From the NCBI RefSeq assembly GCF_025641885.1, contig NZ_JAOTQN010000005.1:62001-126000 (forward strand): a stretch of DNA of 64,000 nt. The letters run 5' to 3'. The position numbers were made by a program, and so were the translations under genes. The notes below the pieces were generated by a model that had not been told where the DNA came from, made no database searches, and saw only the letters and a program-made list of their open reading frames with translations. This DNA comes from Pyrobaculum sp. 3827-6. Its GTDB lineage: Archaea; Thermoproteota; Thermoprotei; Thermoproteales; Thermoproteaceae. Shown here in pieces: positions 34,801-44,306 of this stretch. Position 1 is the stretch's first letter. The number at the start of each line of letters is the position of its first letter.

Positions 34801-35900
34801 AGTCTCCAGTCTAGTAGGCTGTAGTCTCCTAGCTTTAAGAGGGGGGCGCAGGTGTCCGCCAGCGGCCAGTCGAGAGCCTCGCGGCCTAGGGAGAAGACCC
34901 GGCCCTCGCCGAGGAGAACATGAGGGACACCCCCCTCCGCCTCGCACCTATGCCCAGCCGCCGCCAGCGCATCCCTCGTATCTTCAACACAAGCCACAAG
35001 CCTAGGCGCCCCACACGGCGACTGCACATCATCAACATCGCCTCTATAAGGCCCCACAACCCTAACATAGCCAACCTCGCCGAATGCCTCCAGCGGGTCC
35101 TTCACCGTAGCCGTAAAAACAGCCTCGTAAAGCCCGTCGTCTCCAATCAACACCCACCTGCCGTCGTCTAGTGTGCCGAGGACGCGGTGCCAAGCCAGCC
35201 AAGAGCCGACGCGGAGGTAGCCATCCCTACGCCTAACCACTGGGAGCTCCGCGCCGGTGAGAGAGCCAGCGCCAGGCGCAGAAACCGGCTGACCCACAGG
35301 AGACCAAAACAGCCACCTACCCCCAAAAACAAACTTACATAAACTGTAAGTAGTTGTGTAGAAATTGTCTTTATATTTGAAAAGCGTGGCGACGCCGTGC
35401 TCTTTTAACACAACCGTCATAGCCTCGCCCTCGGGGTAGTTTAGCTTCATCACAATCGTCCAAATCGCATCGTCAGACTGGTTGTGGACCCACCACCGGA
35501 TGCCCGCCAGCGGCGGTATACAAATACGTTGAAACGCCCCCTCGTACCGCTCAACATGTTGAAAAAGAAGAGAGCCGCCACCTGTAAGCACACGCCCACC
35601 TACAAGCACAGGTTTAGCCAAGACGAGGCCTTTCACTTCGTAGCGCGGCAATTCGACAAACCCGCCGTTGCTCGCAACTCTACAACTACCCACAACCCTC
35701 CCCCTGTCGACTAATCCGTCGAGATTCTCCAACTCCCCGCCACACGCCTCCCCCCACAGAGCGAAGACGAACCCCCGGGGCGTCCTGCCCACAAGAGTAG
35801 CATTGACGGCTACATAATCGTTACGTTCGTAAATACACGGGCCGACGTACTCCCCAACTCTCGCCACGGTGCCAAGCCAGTGTTTAAACAAAACCTCCAT
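34797..35900 (-). CDS. Immunity-like paralogue, group 1
   Basis: 367 aa from the ATG at 35900 (MEVLFKHWLGTVARV); the frame is also open to 35939, overlapping the class B giant. Cytosolic. The middle segment LAGIRWWVHNQSDDAIWTIV resembles the same region of 32179-33327, so these two are alike beyond the module. Module at about 220-310; LDWPLADTCAPLL near the end. It directly follows the class B giant and is its best candidate immunity gene. Confidence 0.62.
   Translation of the reverse strand: MEVLFKHWLGTVARVGEYVGPCIYERNDYVAVNATLVGRTPRGFVFALWGEACGGELENLDGLVDRGRVVGSCRVASNGGFVELPRYEVKGLVLAKPVLVGGRVLTGGGSLLFQHVERYEGAFQRICIPPLAGIRWWVHNQSDDAIWTIVMKLNYPEGEAMTVVLKEHGVATLFKYKDNFYTTTYSLCKFVFGGRWLFWSPVGQPVSAPGAGSLTGAELPVVRRRDGYLRVGSWLAWHRVLGTLDDGRWVLIGDDGLYEAVFTATVKDPLEAFGEVGYVRVVGPYRGDVDDVQSPCGAPRLVACVEDTRDALAAAGHRCEAEGGVPHVLLGEGRVFSLGREALDWPLADTCAPLLKLGDYSLLDWRL
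34993..35252. repeat. 260-bp near-identical module repeat, copy 3 of 3
   Basis: See the copy at 32456-32715; lies within 34797-35900. Confidence 0.75.
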
Positions 35901-35917
35901 ATAGAAATACCCCCCTC

Positions 35918-38798
35918 TTAAGTATAACAACTGCCCCACGCCTTGTAAACCGCCTCTTCTACAATTTTAAAATCGCCAGCCGCTCTTTCAAAAACTAAAA
36001 GCCTGACGGTATACCTACCATCGCCTCCGCTGTAAACCCCAAAGACGAGCCTCGCCGGGGGGCTCCGGTCCAGCAAACCCGCCCACTCCGTCAGCGCAGT
36101 TTTAATCTGCGGATAAGCTAAGACTTTATCCGAAACCTCCCCACTTGCCATAGCCCCAACAGTAGCCCCCGCAACCGCGTCTGTCCTAAAACCCAACAGA
36201 GCAACCCCCCTATTGGTTAGACAAAGCCCATCTCTACAAGCCGATAAAACACCCTCATTTAATAATACACCCACTGTGGGATTCGTATCACTACTCCCCC
36301 AGAAAAACTTCTGCACCACCTCGCTAAGTTCTTTCCCAACTTCTAGTAAGTAGACGCCGTCTTTAGACAGCGCAACGCCGTCAGGAGAGATTAGACGCGT
36401 ACCCTTGAGATGAATAAACTTAGGCCCCACGCCGTATATCGGCCTCCCAGGCTCTAAATAACCAGCTAAGCCAGACATAATTAGCGGCTTGTCCATAGAC
36501 TCCCTACCCCGGGGGTCAATATCCACCTCATATGCGTATTGTACAAACGACGCAACGCCTAGATGCTCTAGAGCCGAAAACACCCCCAGCGACGCCAATC
36601 TCTGTTGCCACTCTCTCCACGCCCCCTCGCTTAAAAACGACTTAAGATCGTCTATTAACCCCTGGGCATAACTAATAGAAACCTCTGCACACACATACCT
36701 ACTTCTAAACCCCTTGACGGACACCTCCCCCCTGCCCACCCTCGCCACTTTAAACGTCGCAAGACCCTCATCTACCAACTTATTAAAAAGCCCGTAGTTA
36801 CTCCAACGGTAAAAACTCCTGTCACTCGTAAAACCAAACATAAAACCGCCGCCTACCTCCCCCTCCCCACTAGGCGCATAAGCCAAATAGTACCTCCCCC
36901 CTCCGCCCACACGCGCCTCTATAGACCTAGCAATAACTTGATATGCACCTCCCCTCTCCTTAAACTCCGCCACCACCTCAGCAACTATCTTACCCTCCTT
37001 CTCCACGAAAACCCCCATTCTTGACAGCTGTACTACAGCCGCGACGTTGCTCCCCTCCCCCAATTCGCTCGCTAGTCTTTCAACAGCCACATTCCACACA
37101 TCTTCTTTAACGCCAACAGGCCCCCAAGCCCTGGCGGCGACATACGTAGCATGAATGGCATAATCAAACCTCTTAGCCCTACCCGCAACGCCGACGAACG
37201 ACCTGCCGAATTTCTCCAGGGCGTCTTTCGACACCTTGGCGTATAGGTTGGAGACCAGGTCGACGACGGCGGACACTCTCTGCACCCAGGAGACGTAAAC
37301 CGCTGCGTAGTACCTGCCGGCGTTGCGGCACGACTGCTCCGTCAAAACCCCGGCGTGGAACCGCTCCACCTCAGACAACTCAACCCCAAAAGCGGAGAAC
37401 ACCTCCCCAGCCTCCTGAGGCGCAAGAAGCTGCCGTATATCCTCCGCGATGAAGACGTCGGGCAGGAGGTAGCCCGCCGCAGACCCCGCAGCCCTAGCCC
37501 ACCTGCTGGCAGACAAGGCAGTTACGGCAGACCTAACGGCGGAGATCAAGTCGCCGATCTCCCCAAGCCCCCTGGCCCCCCTCGCCAGCCACTTCCCAAA
37601 AAAGCCCACAATCCTCCCCACCGGCACGACGGTGAGAGCCACGTCCCCCAGCAGAGAGTAGTCGTAGGGATCCGCCGCCTTGTCAAAAGCATCCCAAAAA
37701 GCCCTCTGACACCAATCCACGGCGTCCACAAGCCTCTTCGCCTCAGGCGGGAGAAAAACCGCGTGAAGCGGCCGCAACAAAACAGACCGGTTCCCAGCCA
37801 CGAGGCGGGGCTTGTCAAAAGAAACGGAGAAGTTGCCCAGCGAGTACGCGCCGGCAGGGGCGTAGAGGAAGAGAGACGCCTCAGACACCCCGTCAACTCC
37901 CCGAAACACCGCCGGCGACACCACCACGGCGTCTAGAGCAGGCACCGTGAGGTTAAAACGCAGCACCCCGCTGACCCCGCCCCTGGAAAACTTCAAAACA
38001 GCCAAATAAGTCACGTTGCCACAAGAGGGGTTCCCCACCACGAAAAGCCCCGTCCCGTTAGACTGCACCTCAAAAAACACAGGCACAGACACCACAGAGC
38101 CGTTAGACAAGACAAAACGCACCACCCCATCCCCCCGGTCAACCCTCCGCACAGACAGACCAAACCCCCTCAAAAGGGCATCCGCCTCCCCCGCGTCAAG
38201 CCCCACAGCCGCCGCCCACCCCAACACGGCAAGCGGCGATCGGCACAAAGCACCCCGAGAGTAGAAAACAGCGTAGGAATCCGCCCGCGGATCCCCAAGA
38301 GACCTCAAATCAACCCGCAGAACATCCCCGACAAACTCACCCACCGGCCCACTCCCCATGGAGCCGCCGTAGTGGATAAAGAAGAGAGACCCATTTACAT
38401 AAACCTCGTGGCCAAACCCACCCTGGTGCCACAAAACCTGCACCACCCACCTACCCCCCACGTAGACAACCCTCAAAATCTCATCCTCATACAAAGTACC
38501 CACATTCCTCACAGGAGGAGGCTCGTCAGAGTCACACCACGTACAATCCTCCCAAAACAAAGTCGAGAACAGACCCGTTAATGCGGCTAAACCTCCACTC
38601 GGCACCCACAGAAGCCCTCACCAAAACCTCAGAATACCCCAAATCCCACCAACGCTGAAGATCAAACACCTTCAGATAATACACACCCCTATAGTCACCA
38701 GTGTCGTTACCCACAAAAACAGCCCCATTAGTCTCCACATTACCACCCAACACAAACACCCCAGCCAGAACCCCCAGCACCAGCCACCAAACCCGCAT
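35918..38798 (-). CDS. Giant secreted/anchored protein with class B C terminus (toxin candidate), frameshift near the N terminus
   Basis: Two frames make one gene. ATG 38798 gives a signal-like start (MRVWWLVLGVLAGVFVLGG) and 88 codons to a TGA at 38532; a second frame, open from 38605, carries on with CDSDEPPPVRNVGTLYEDEI for about 870 residues. A single-base change between 38532 and 38605 would join them into about 950 aa. The ectodomain has several sequons, then a helical region (SLLGDVALTVVPVGRIVGFF), long alpha-beta segments, and a class B end (FRTDAVAGATVGAMASGEVS, DKVLAYPQIKTALTEWAGLL) shared with 33331-33798. Its C terminus is unrelated to class A and has no recognised catalytic motif. 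Confidence 0.6.
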
Positions 38799-38816
38799 AC
38801 CCCACGAAAAAACGTA

Positions 38817-38826
38817 TTATTTAAAC
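38817..38826 (-). promoter_or_regulatory. TATA box of the toxin-like array
   Basis: On the minus strand TTTAAATAAT, centred about 23 nt from the ATG at 38798. The surrounding DNA is homologous to the coding start of the other giant gene (32088-32130); here the box creates a TAA in that old frame, so a former coding start has become a promoter. Confidence 0.55.
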
Positions 38827-38876
38827 ATTACGTAGACAACATACAACACCGCGGCGGGATACGCCAGACACAAGAC

Positions 38877-38896
38877 AGGAAAAGGGGAAAACCCCC
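38877..38896 (-). terminator. Possible pyrimidine-rich terminator after 23S
   Basis: Minus strand reads GGGGGTTTTCCCCTTTTCC just beyond the end of 23S, fitting the T-rich tracts at which archaeal transcription ends. It separates the rRNA operon from the array. Confidence 0.3.
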
Positions 38897-39087
38897 AGAC
38901 AGACACCCCACGCCGCCGCCTCGGCCCATTCGCCCGCCGCCCCGCACGCTCGGGCGGTTGGGAGGGGCCGGCTCCCCCCTCGGGAAAACCCTCGGGAGTT
39001 ACACCGCCCCCCCATCAAACCCGTCTTCTACGGGAGCCCTCGTGCCCCGGGGTCGCCCCCAGGGCAACGGCCGCCTCGTCTCGGGGA

Positions 39088-39122
<35 letters not shown>

Positions 39123-39289
39123 CTACGGCGTGGCTGCCCGGCAGTGCCCTGCCGGACAACCGGCACACTAGAGGCCGCGGCGCCCCGTTCCTCTCGTACT
39201 GAGGGCACCTTCCCCTCAGGCGGCCAACGCCCCCGACAGGTAGAGACCGACCTGTCTCGCGACGGTCTGAACCCATCTCACGTTCCCCT

Positions 39290-39859
39290 TTAATGGGCGG
39301 GCCTGGGGGGCGGGCTGGAGGGGGCTAGAGAGAAAAGAGGGGAGAACTTCACAGGGTGGAGAGGCTTCACAAGCCTGGCAAACAACACGGCGTTGCTCCC
39401 CCTAACCACAAGCTTGAAGAACCTCCCTCCGTAGTTCTTAACGCCGTATCTCACCCCCAGCGACGACAGCACCACGCCCGCCGCGTCCACAACCCTCGGA
39501 TCCGAATTCCCCAGCTCCACAACGGGGTAGGGGCGCCTCTTCCTCCTATCGAAGTACAAAGTGCCGTCGCTGTCAAACAACCCCCGCACAAAGGAAACAG
39601 TCGGCGACTGAAGAAGCCGCTCAACAGCTTCGCCGATAAGTTCGTAAAACTCCCTGCTGTTCACCCTAACTCTGTAGTAGCTCCCGTACGACTTCACGTG
39701 GGGATTCAGGCGGCACGCCCTCAGCATATCGGCCAAAACCGCCACGTACTCCACATCTCTGTCGTATATCTCCACAACGTACTCCCTCGCCCTCTTGTTG
39801 TAGTACAACGTCCCATCCCCCTTAACCACACCAGCTAGGTACTCCAAATCGCACTCCAT
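39290..39859 (-). CDS. LAGLIDADG homing endonuclease in 23S intron 2
   Basis: 189 aa from ATG 39859. Two motifs are visible, LAGVVKGDG and VRGLFDSDG, with a short spacing typical of monomeric double-motif enzymes; the acidic residues of both are intact. It should cut the intronless 23S allele and promote homing; it may also help splicing. Confidence 0.85.
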   Translation of the reverse strand: MECDLEYLAGVVKGDGTLYYNKRAREYVVEIYDRDVEYVAVLADMLRACRLNPHVKSYGSYYRVRVNSREFYELIGEAVERLLQSPTVSFVRGLFDSDGTLYFDRRKRRPYPVVELGNSDPRVVDAAGVVLSSLGVRYGVKNYGGRFFKLVVRGSNAVLFARLVKPLHPVKFSPLFSLAPSSPPPRPAH

Positions 39860-39902
39860 AGAGAGAAAGATAAACGGGTATAAAAGCCCCCTCCCGCACC
39901 CG
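39299..39902 (-). other. 23S rRNA intron (near E. coli position 2593)
   Basis: Exon sequence stops at TTCCCCTTTAATGGGCG (plus strand) and resumes at AGCCCCACCCTTGGC; in intronless rRNAs these are joined through GAACAGCC. About 600 bp, boundaries within about 5 bp. Excised as an archaeal bulge-helix-bulge intron by the tRNA-type splicing endonuclease. Confidence 0.8.
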
Positions 39903-40531
39903 CCTAGCCCCACCCTTGGCGGCTGCTGCACCGCCAGGATGGGAAGAGACGACGTCTGGGTACCAAACCGCGGGGTCGATGGGGACTCTCACCCGCGACG
40001 AGCCGGTTATTCCTAGGGTAACTTTTCTGTCATGCCCGGCCCCCACTGGTGGGGGCACGAGCGTTCTCTAGGCCCCGGTTTCCCGCCTGGGCCCCGTGCG
40101 TTCAAGGGCCCAGTCAGCCCGGCTTTTGCCCTTACACTCTACGGCGGATTTCTGACCCGCCTGAGCCGAGCTTTGGGCACCCCCGATATCTTTTCAGGGG
40201 TGTGCCGCCCCAGCCGAACAGCCCGCCTGCCGCTGTCCCCGCCTCGCGGCGGGTAAGCGGAGGGGCGGAGAGTGGGTGGTGTTCCAGGACCGCATCCACG
40301 GAGCCCGGAGACCCCGTTTCACCGCTCCCACCTACGCTCTGCACCCCCCACCCCCCCGCAACGACAGGCTGCTGTGAAGCTCCATAGGGACTTCTCGCCC
40401 CGTCGGGGGTCCCAGGACTGTGCACCTGGAGGTGGGTTCGCCGGGCCCCGGGCCGGGACAGTGGGGACCTCGTTGATCCATTCATGCACGCCGGAACTTA
40501 CCCGGCAAGGCATTTGGCTACCTTAAGAGGG

Positions 40532-41152
40532 TCAGAGCTGGGCCCCCGCCCCCTGCCCGAGGTTGAGAAAGAGGACAGCTCTGGCGTGTTTAAGGGGGTG
40601 GTCTGTCCCAACGATTTCAACAAATTTCCTAACATCGCCACTACTAATCTGCAGAGCGTATGTGCCGTATCTGTCAGATCTAAACACCTCCGTGGTTGAG
40701 ATACCCAACACCGCAAGCATAGCTTTAACCGCCTCTAGAAGAGCCCTATCTTTCTGCGCCATTCTGATGTAAACCCGCCTCTTATCCTGCCTCGCAATTG
40801 TACCCTCCGCGTCGAAAAATCCACGTATAAACTTCACAATCAAATCTCTATCAACAGACGGCGAAGTGCGGACTTTAACCCACCTATCGAGAAGCTGGCT
40901 GTAGAGCTCCTTACTATAAACCTTAATTTTCCAATACGACGACCTATGCCTCACTAAATACGGCTTACCAAATTTAGCAAGCCTCAACCCCACCGCATAC
41001 CTCAGCCACTCAACACACCTCTGGCCATACTCCACGACATACCTCCCCGAGTCAAAATACAGCGTCCCATCACCCAAAGCTCCAGCTAAATACCACAAAG
41101 ACTCCTCCTGCGTCTCTTCGGCAATCCTCCGCTCTAAGATGGAAAAGTCCAC
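40532..41152 (-). CDS. LAGLIDADG homing endonuclease in 23S intron 1
   Basis: 206 aa from a GTG at 41152 (VDFSILERRIAEETQEE); the longer open frame runs into exon. Motifs YLAGALGDG and IRGFFDAEG, in which the second catalytic acid is Glu. The stop at 40532 lies a few bases inside the 3' boundary of the intron. Confidence 0.85.
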   Translation of the reverse strand: MDFSILERRIAEETQEESLWYLAGALGDGTLYFDSGRYVVEYGQRCVEWLRYAVGLRLAKFGKPYLVRHRSSYWKIKVYSKELYSQLLDRWVKVRTSPSVDRDLIVKFIRGFFDAEGTIARQDKRRVYIRMAQKDRALLEAVKAMLAVLGISTTEVFRSDRYGTYALQISSGDVRKFVEIVGTDHPLKHARAVLFLNLGQGAGAQL

Positions 41153-41194
41153 GCCGATACACCACCCCCCATAAATAAAGATGTAGCGGGCAGG
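40540..41194 (-). other. 23S rRNA intron (near E. coli position 1927-1931)
   Basis: Exons read GGCTACCTTAAGAGGGTCAG (plus strand) up to about 40539 and GGCGGAGTTTACCC from about 41195. The termini can pair through CTGCCCG and CGGGCAG, as for the core helix of an archaeal intron. About 655 bp, boundaries approximate. Confidence 0.8.
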
Positions 41195-41389
41195 TAGGCG
41201 GAGTTTACCCCCGGCCTTCAGCGGCGCTTCGCCCGGTTGAACCCGGGGTTCACGTACCGCCAGTGGCCAGGATTCAGCCCCCGTACACACCCTTACGGGC
41301 TAGCGGGGACCTATGTTTTTGTTAAACAGTCAGGTCCCCCTTGTCACTGCGACCTGCGGCCCCGGGGGTGTACCCCAAGACCGCAGGCA

Positions 41390-41422
<33 letters not shown>

Positions 41423-42720
41423 GAGTTCCCTGGCCCGGGGTCACCCGAGCCGCCTTGGGCTTCTCACCCAGGAACACCTGCGTCGGTTCTCGGTACGGGC
41501 GCGGGGGCTCGTTCCCCGCCTCCTTTTCACGGGCCCCAGGAGTCGGGCGGACCGGGGAAACCCCCGGCTATTCCCGCCTTCAGCCGGTTCTCGCCATTAC
41601 GGCACTCCCCGGCCTTCGACGGTTAAGCGGGACGGCGGTCCCGCCCGCCCTATCCCGAGGCGTCGGAGGCGGGGCCTGCGTTGCCGCAGAGCCTACCCCC
41701 GCGGCACGGGAATATTAACCCGTTTCCCCTTCGGCGGGTGCCAGCTAGGCCCCGCCTTAGGACCGGCTTACTCCTGGCCTATTGAAGTTGCCAGGAAAAC
41801 CTGGTCCTTTCCGGCGGAGGGGCTTCTCACCCCTCTTCGCTGCTACTACCGCCGGGATCTTCGTCGGCCGCGGGTCCACCGGACCTCTCGGCCCGGCTTC
41901 TGCCCCACGGCCGCGCCCCCCTACCGCACTCCGGCCAACGGCCGGAGGCCCGGGGTATCGGCGGCGGGCTTAGTCCCTCTGCATCTTCGGGGCCCCCCGC
42001 CTCGGCGGGTCCGCTGTTACGCGTTGCTTAGCCGATGGCTGCTGTTAGGCCCACGGCCCCGCTGTCTTGGGCGGGGGACGCCCTTTGAGATTGACACTAA
42101 GCCCGCACTTGGGGGCCTTAACCCCGGTCTCGGTTGTTCCCGTCTCGGAGCGGAGGCTTACCCCACCGCCCCCGCCTCCCCCCTTCTGCGGCGCCGGCAG
42201 GTTCGGAGTTTGACCGGGGGCCGGAGCCTTTCGGCTCCCGCACCCCCGATCAGTGCTCTACCCCACCGGCCGCCTCCGGGGAGGCCGGGCTGGGACCCGC
42301 TTCGGGGGGAACCAGCTATCACCGGGCTTGATTGGTCTTTTGCCCCTAGCCCCAGGTCATGGGAACGATTTGCACATCAGAACCCCTTCGGGCCTCCACG
42401 GGGCTTTCGCCCCGCTTCGCCCTGCCCAGGGCTAGATCGCCCGGTTTCTGGTCTCACGGCCGTGACTACGGGCCCTTTCAGACCCCGCCCCTCGCGGGTT
42501 TCCCCGCTGCGGGCTGTCGGTTTCCCTACGCCTCCGGGGTTGAACCCCTTAGGCTCGCCACGGCCGTGAACTCCCCGGCCCGTGTTTCTAGACGTAAGGG
42601 CGGACCCTGGACCCCCTCCCTCGTACTCCCCCGTCACCGGGGTTTCCTTCGGGAGGGGGCATCCTTTCAGGCCCGCCCCACTGTAGCCGCCCGGTTTCAG
42701 GCTCTTTTCACCCCCCTTCC

Positions 42721-42754
<34 letters not shown>

Positions 42755-43295
42755 GCGCTATCGGACTCGGGACGTGCTTAGCCTTGCCGGCCAGTGGCCG
42801 GCGTATTCCCCCGGCAAAACTAAGCCGAGGTACTCCGGGACTCCGGGACTCCGCCACGGGCGGTTTCGCCTACGGGGCTCTCACCCTCTACGGCGGGGCT
42901 TTCCAGCCCACTTCGGCTACCGCCCGCCGGCGGTTGCCCGGGCCCACGCACCACATCTCCCCGCGGTTGTCCCGTGGGGATTTGGTTTGGGCTCTCCCCC
43001 TTTCGGTCGCCCCTACTCAGGGGGTCCCTTTTGGCTTCCCTTCCTGCGGGTACTAAGATGTTTCCGTTCCCCGCGTTCCCGCCCCTTACGGGGCGCCGGG
43101 GCTTGTTCAGCCCCGGCGGGAAGCCCCATTCGGGGATCCCGGGTTCTAGGCCTGCCTGCGGCTACCCCGGGCTTATCGCAGCTTGCCACGCCCTTCCTCG
43201 GCGCCCGAGCCGAGCCATCCACCGGGCGGCTTTGCCGTGCGGAGCGGCGGCTTGCGGGGCCGAGGAGAAGCCCTTTGGACTACCCACCCCCGGGT

Positions 43296-43345
<50 letters not shown>

Positions 43346-43437
43346 CCCCCCTTGGGAGCCCCCTGCTCGTCCCCCCACCTCGTCGGCAAGGGGCCTCGCA
43401 GGGGACTCCCTCGGGTGGTGCGACGGGCGGTGTGTGC

Positions 43438-44119
43438 TTCCCCGGCGGGTTGCGGGGCGCGGTTGGGGAGGAGGATTAGGGCTTGAGGGGGTGTCTGGAG
43501 AGGAGTAGCCCCAGCAACATGTTTTTCTCGACGCCTGCGTGTCTTCCTCGAACCGCCTTGGCTCCGGGCAGGAAGCCGATGGACTGGGCGAATTTGTAGA
43601 TCAGGTCTCGTCTTCTTAAATACAGCAACGTCCCTCTTCTACCGGGCTCTTCGCCTAGTACCTGTCTTAATAGGTTTGACACCTGGTTGAGAATTATTGG
43701 GGATGTGGATCTGAATATAACCTCGTCGTTGCGGATGTCGCTTCCCAGCACAACGCCGCCTTCAAGCGTAAAGGCCCATCTTAACACATCGACCGGATAT
43801 CTATCGATGCCTGGAGGCAACTTCTTTAGATTTCCTTCATAGATTTCTTGCCTTATCTTTACCGCGAGTTCGTAACTGTGGATTGATATTCGTTTTCCAT
43901 ATACACGCGGACTTAGGCCAAGTCTTCTGCATAGGTCGAGGTAATACGCCCTTACGGCATTGTCCGCGTTTATAAACGCTATATCGCTCCTCCTTCTACT
44001 CCCTACATAAACGTAGCCTTCTAAGGCGACTCCTACGCCGATTAGGACGTAGTACTTCTCTACATCCATCTAGTGGGCGTGTGCTGGGGCTTTTTAAAAG
44101 CGCCCCACAAACCCCGCCT
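43438..44119 (-). other. 16S rRNA intron (near E. coli position 1391)
   Basis: Exons on the plus strand, GACGGGCGGTGTGTGC to 43437 and AAGGGGCAGGGACG from 44120, join to the highly conserved 1400-region. Termini pair through CGGGGTT/AACCCG and CCCC/GGGG in bulge-helix-bulge style. About 682 bp. Confidence 0.85.
43476..44069 (-). CDS. Divergent LAGLIDADG homing endonuclease in the 16S 1391 intron
   Basis: 197 aa, ATG 44069. The two motifs are weak: IGVGVALEG and RWAFTLEGG, each keeping an acidic residue (Glu). The C-terminal GVEKNMLLGLLL is shared with the endonuclease of the 781 intron (GIEKNTLLDLVV), so these two are sisters and differ from the other three. Confidence 0.75.
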   Translation of the reverse strand: MDVEKYYVLIGVGVALEGYVYVGSRRRSDIAFINADNAVRAYYLDLCRRLGLSPRVYGKRISIHSYELAVKIRQEIYEGNLKKLPPGIDRYPVDVLRWAFTLEGGVVLGSDIRNDEVIFRSTSPIILNQVSNLLRQVLGEEPGRRGTLLYLRRRDLIYKFAQSIGFLPGAKAVRGRHAGVEKNMLLGLLLSRHPLKP

Positions 44120-44306
44120 AAGGGGCAGGGACGTATTCACCGCGCGTTGGTGACACGCGGTTACTAGGGATTCCACGTTCACGAGGGCGAGTTGCAGCCC
44201 TCGATCCCTACTGGGGCGGGGTTTACGGGATTGCCTCCCCCTTTCGGGGTGGGATCCCGCTGTCCCCGCCATTGCAGCTCGCGTGCAGCCCCGGGGTCTC
44301 CCGGCC

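Noticed and set aside
23750-38798. S-layer or adhesin cluster instead of a toxin locus
   Set aside because: The giants do have glycosylation sequons and anchors, but detached C-terminal cassettes without signals, two unrelated tips, and interleaved cytosolic paralogues are not expected of surface-structure genes. It remains the main alternative.
38820-38940. 5S rRNA directly after 23S
   Set aside because: No 5S-like sequence is seen before the array promoter; in Thermoproteales 5S is commonly unlinked.
43246-43295. tRNA gene in the 16S-23S spacer
   Set aside because: The spacer is only about 50 bp and shows no cloverleaf; no tRNA gene was recognised anywhere in the window.
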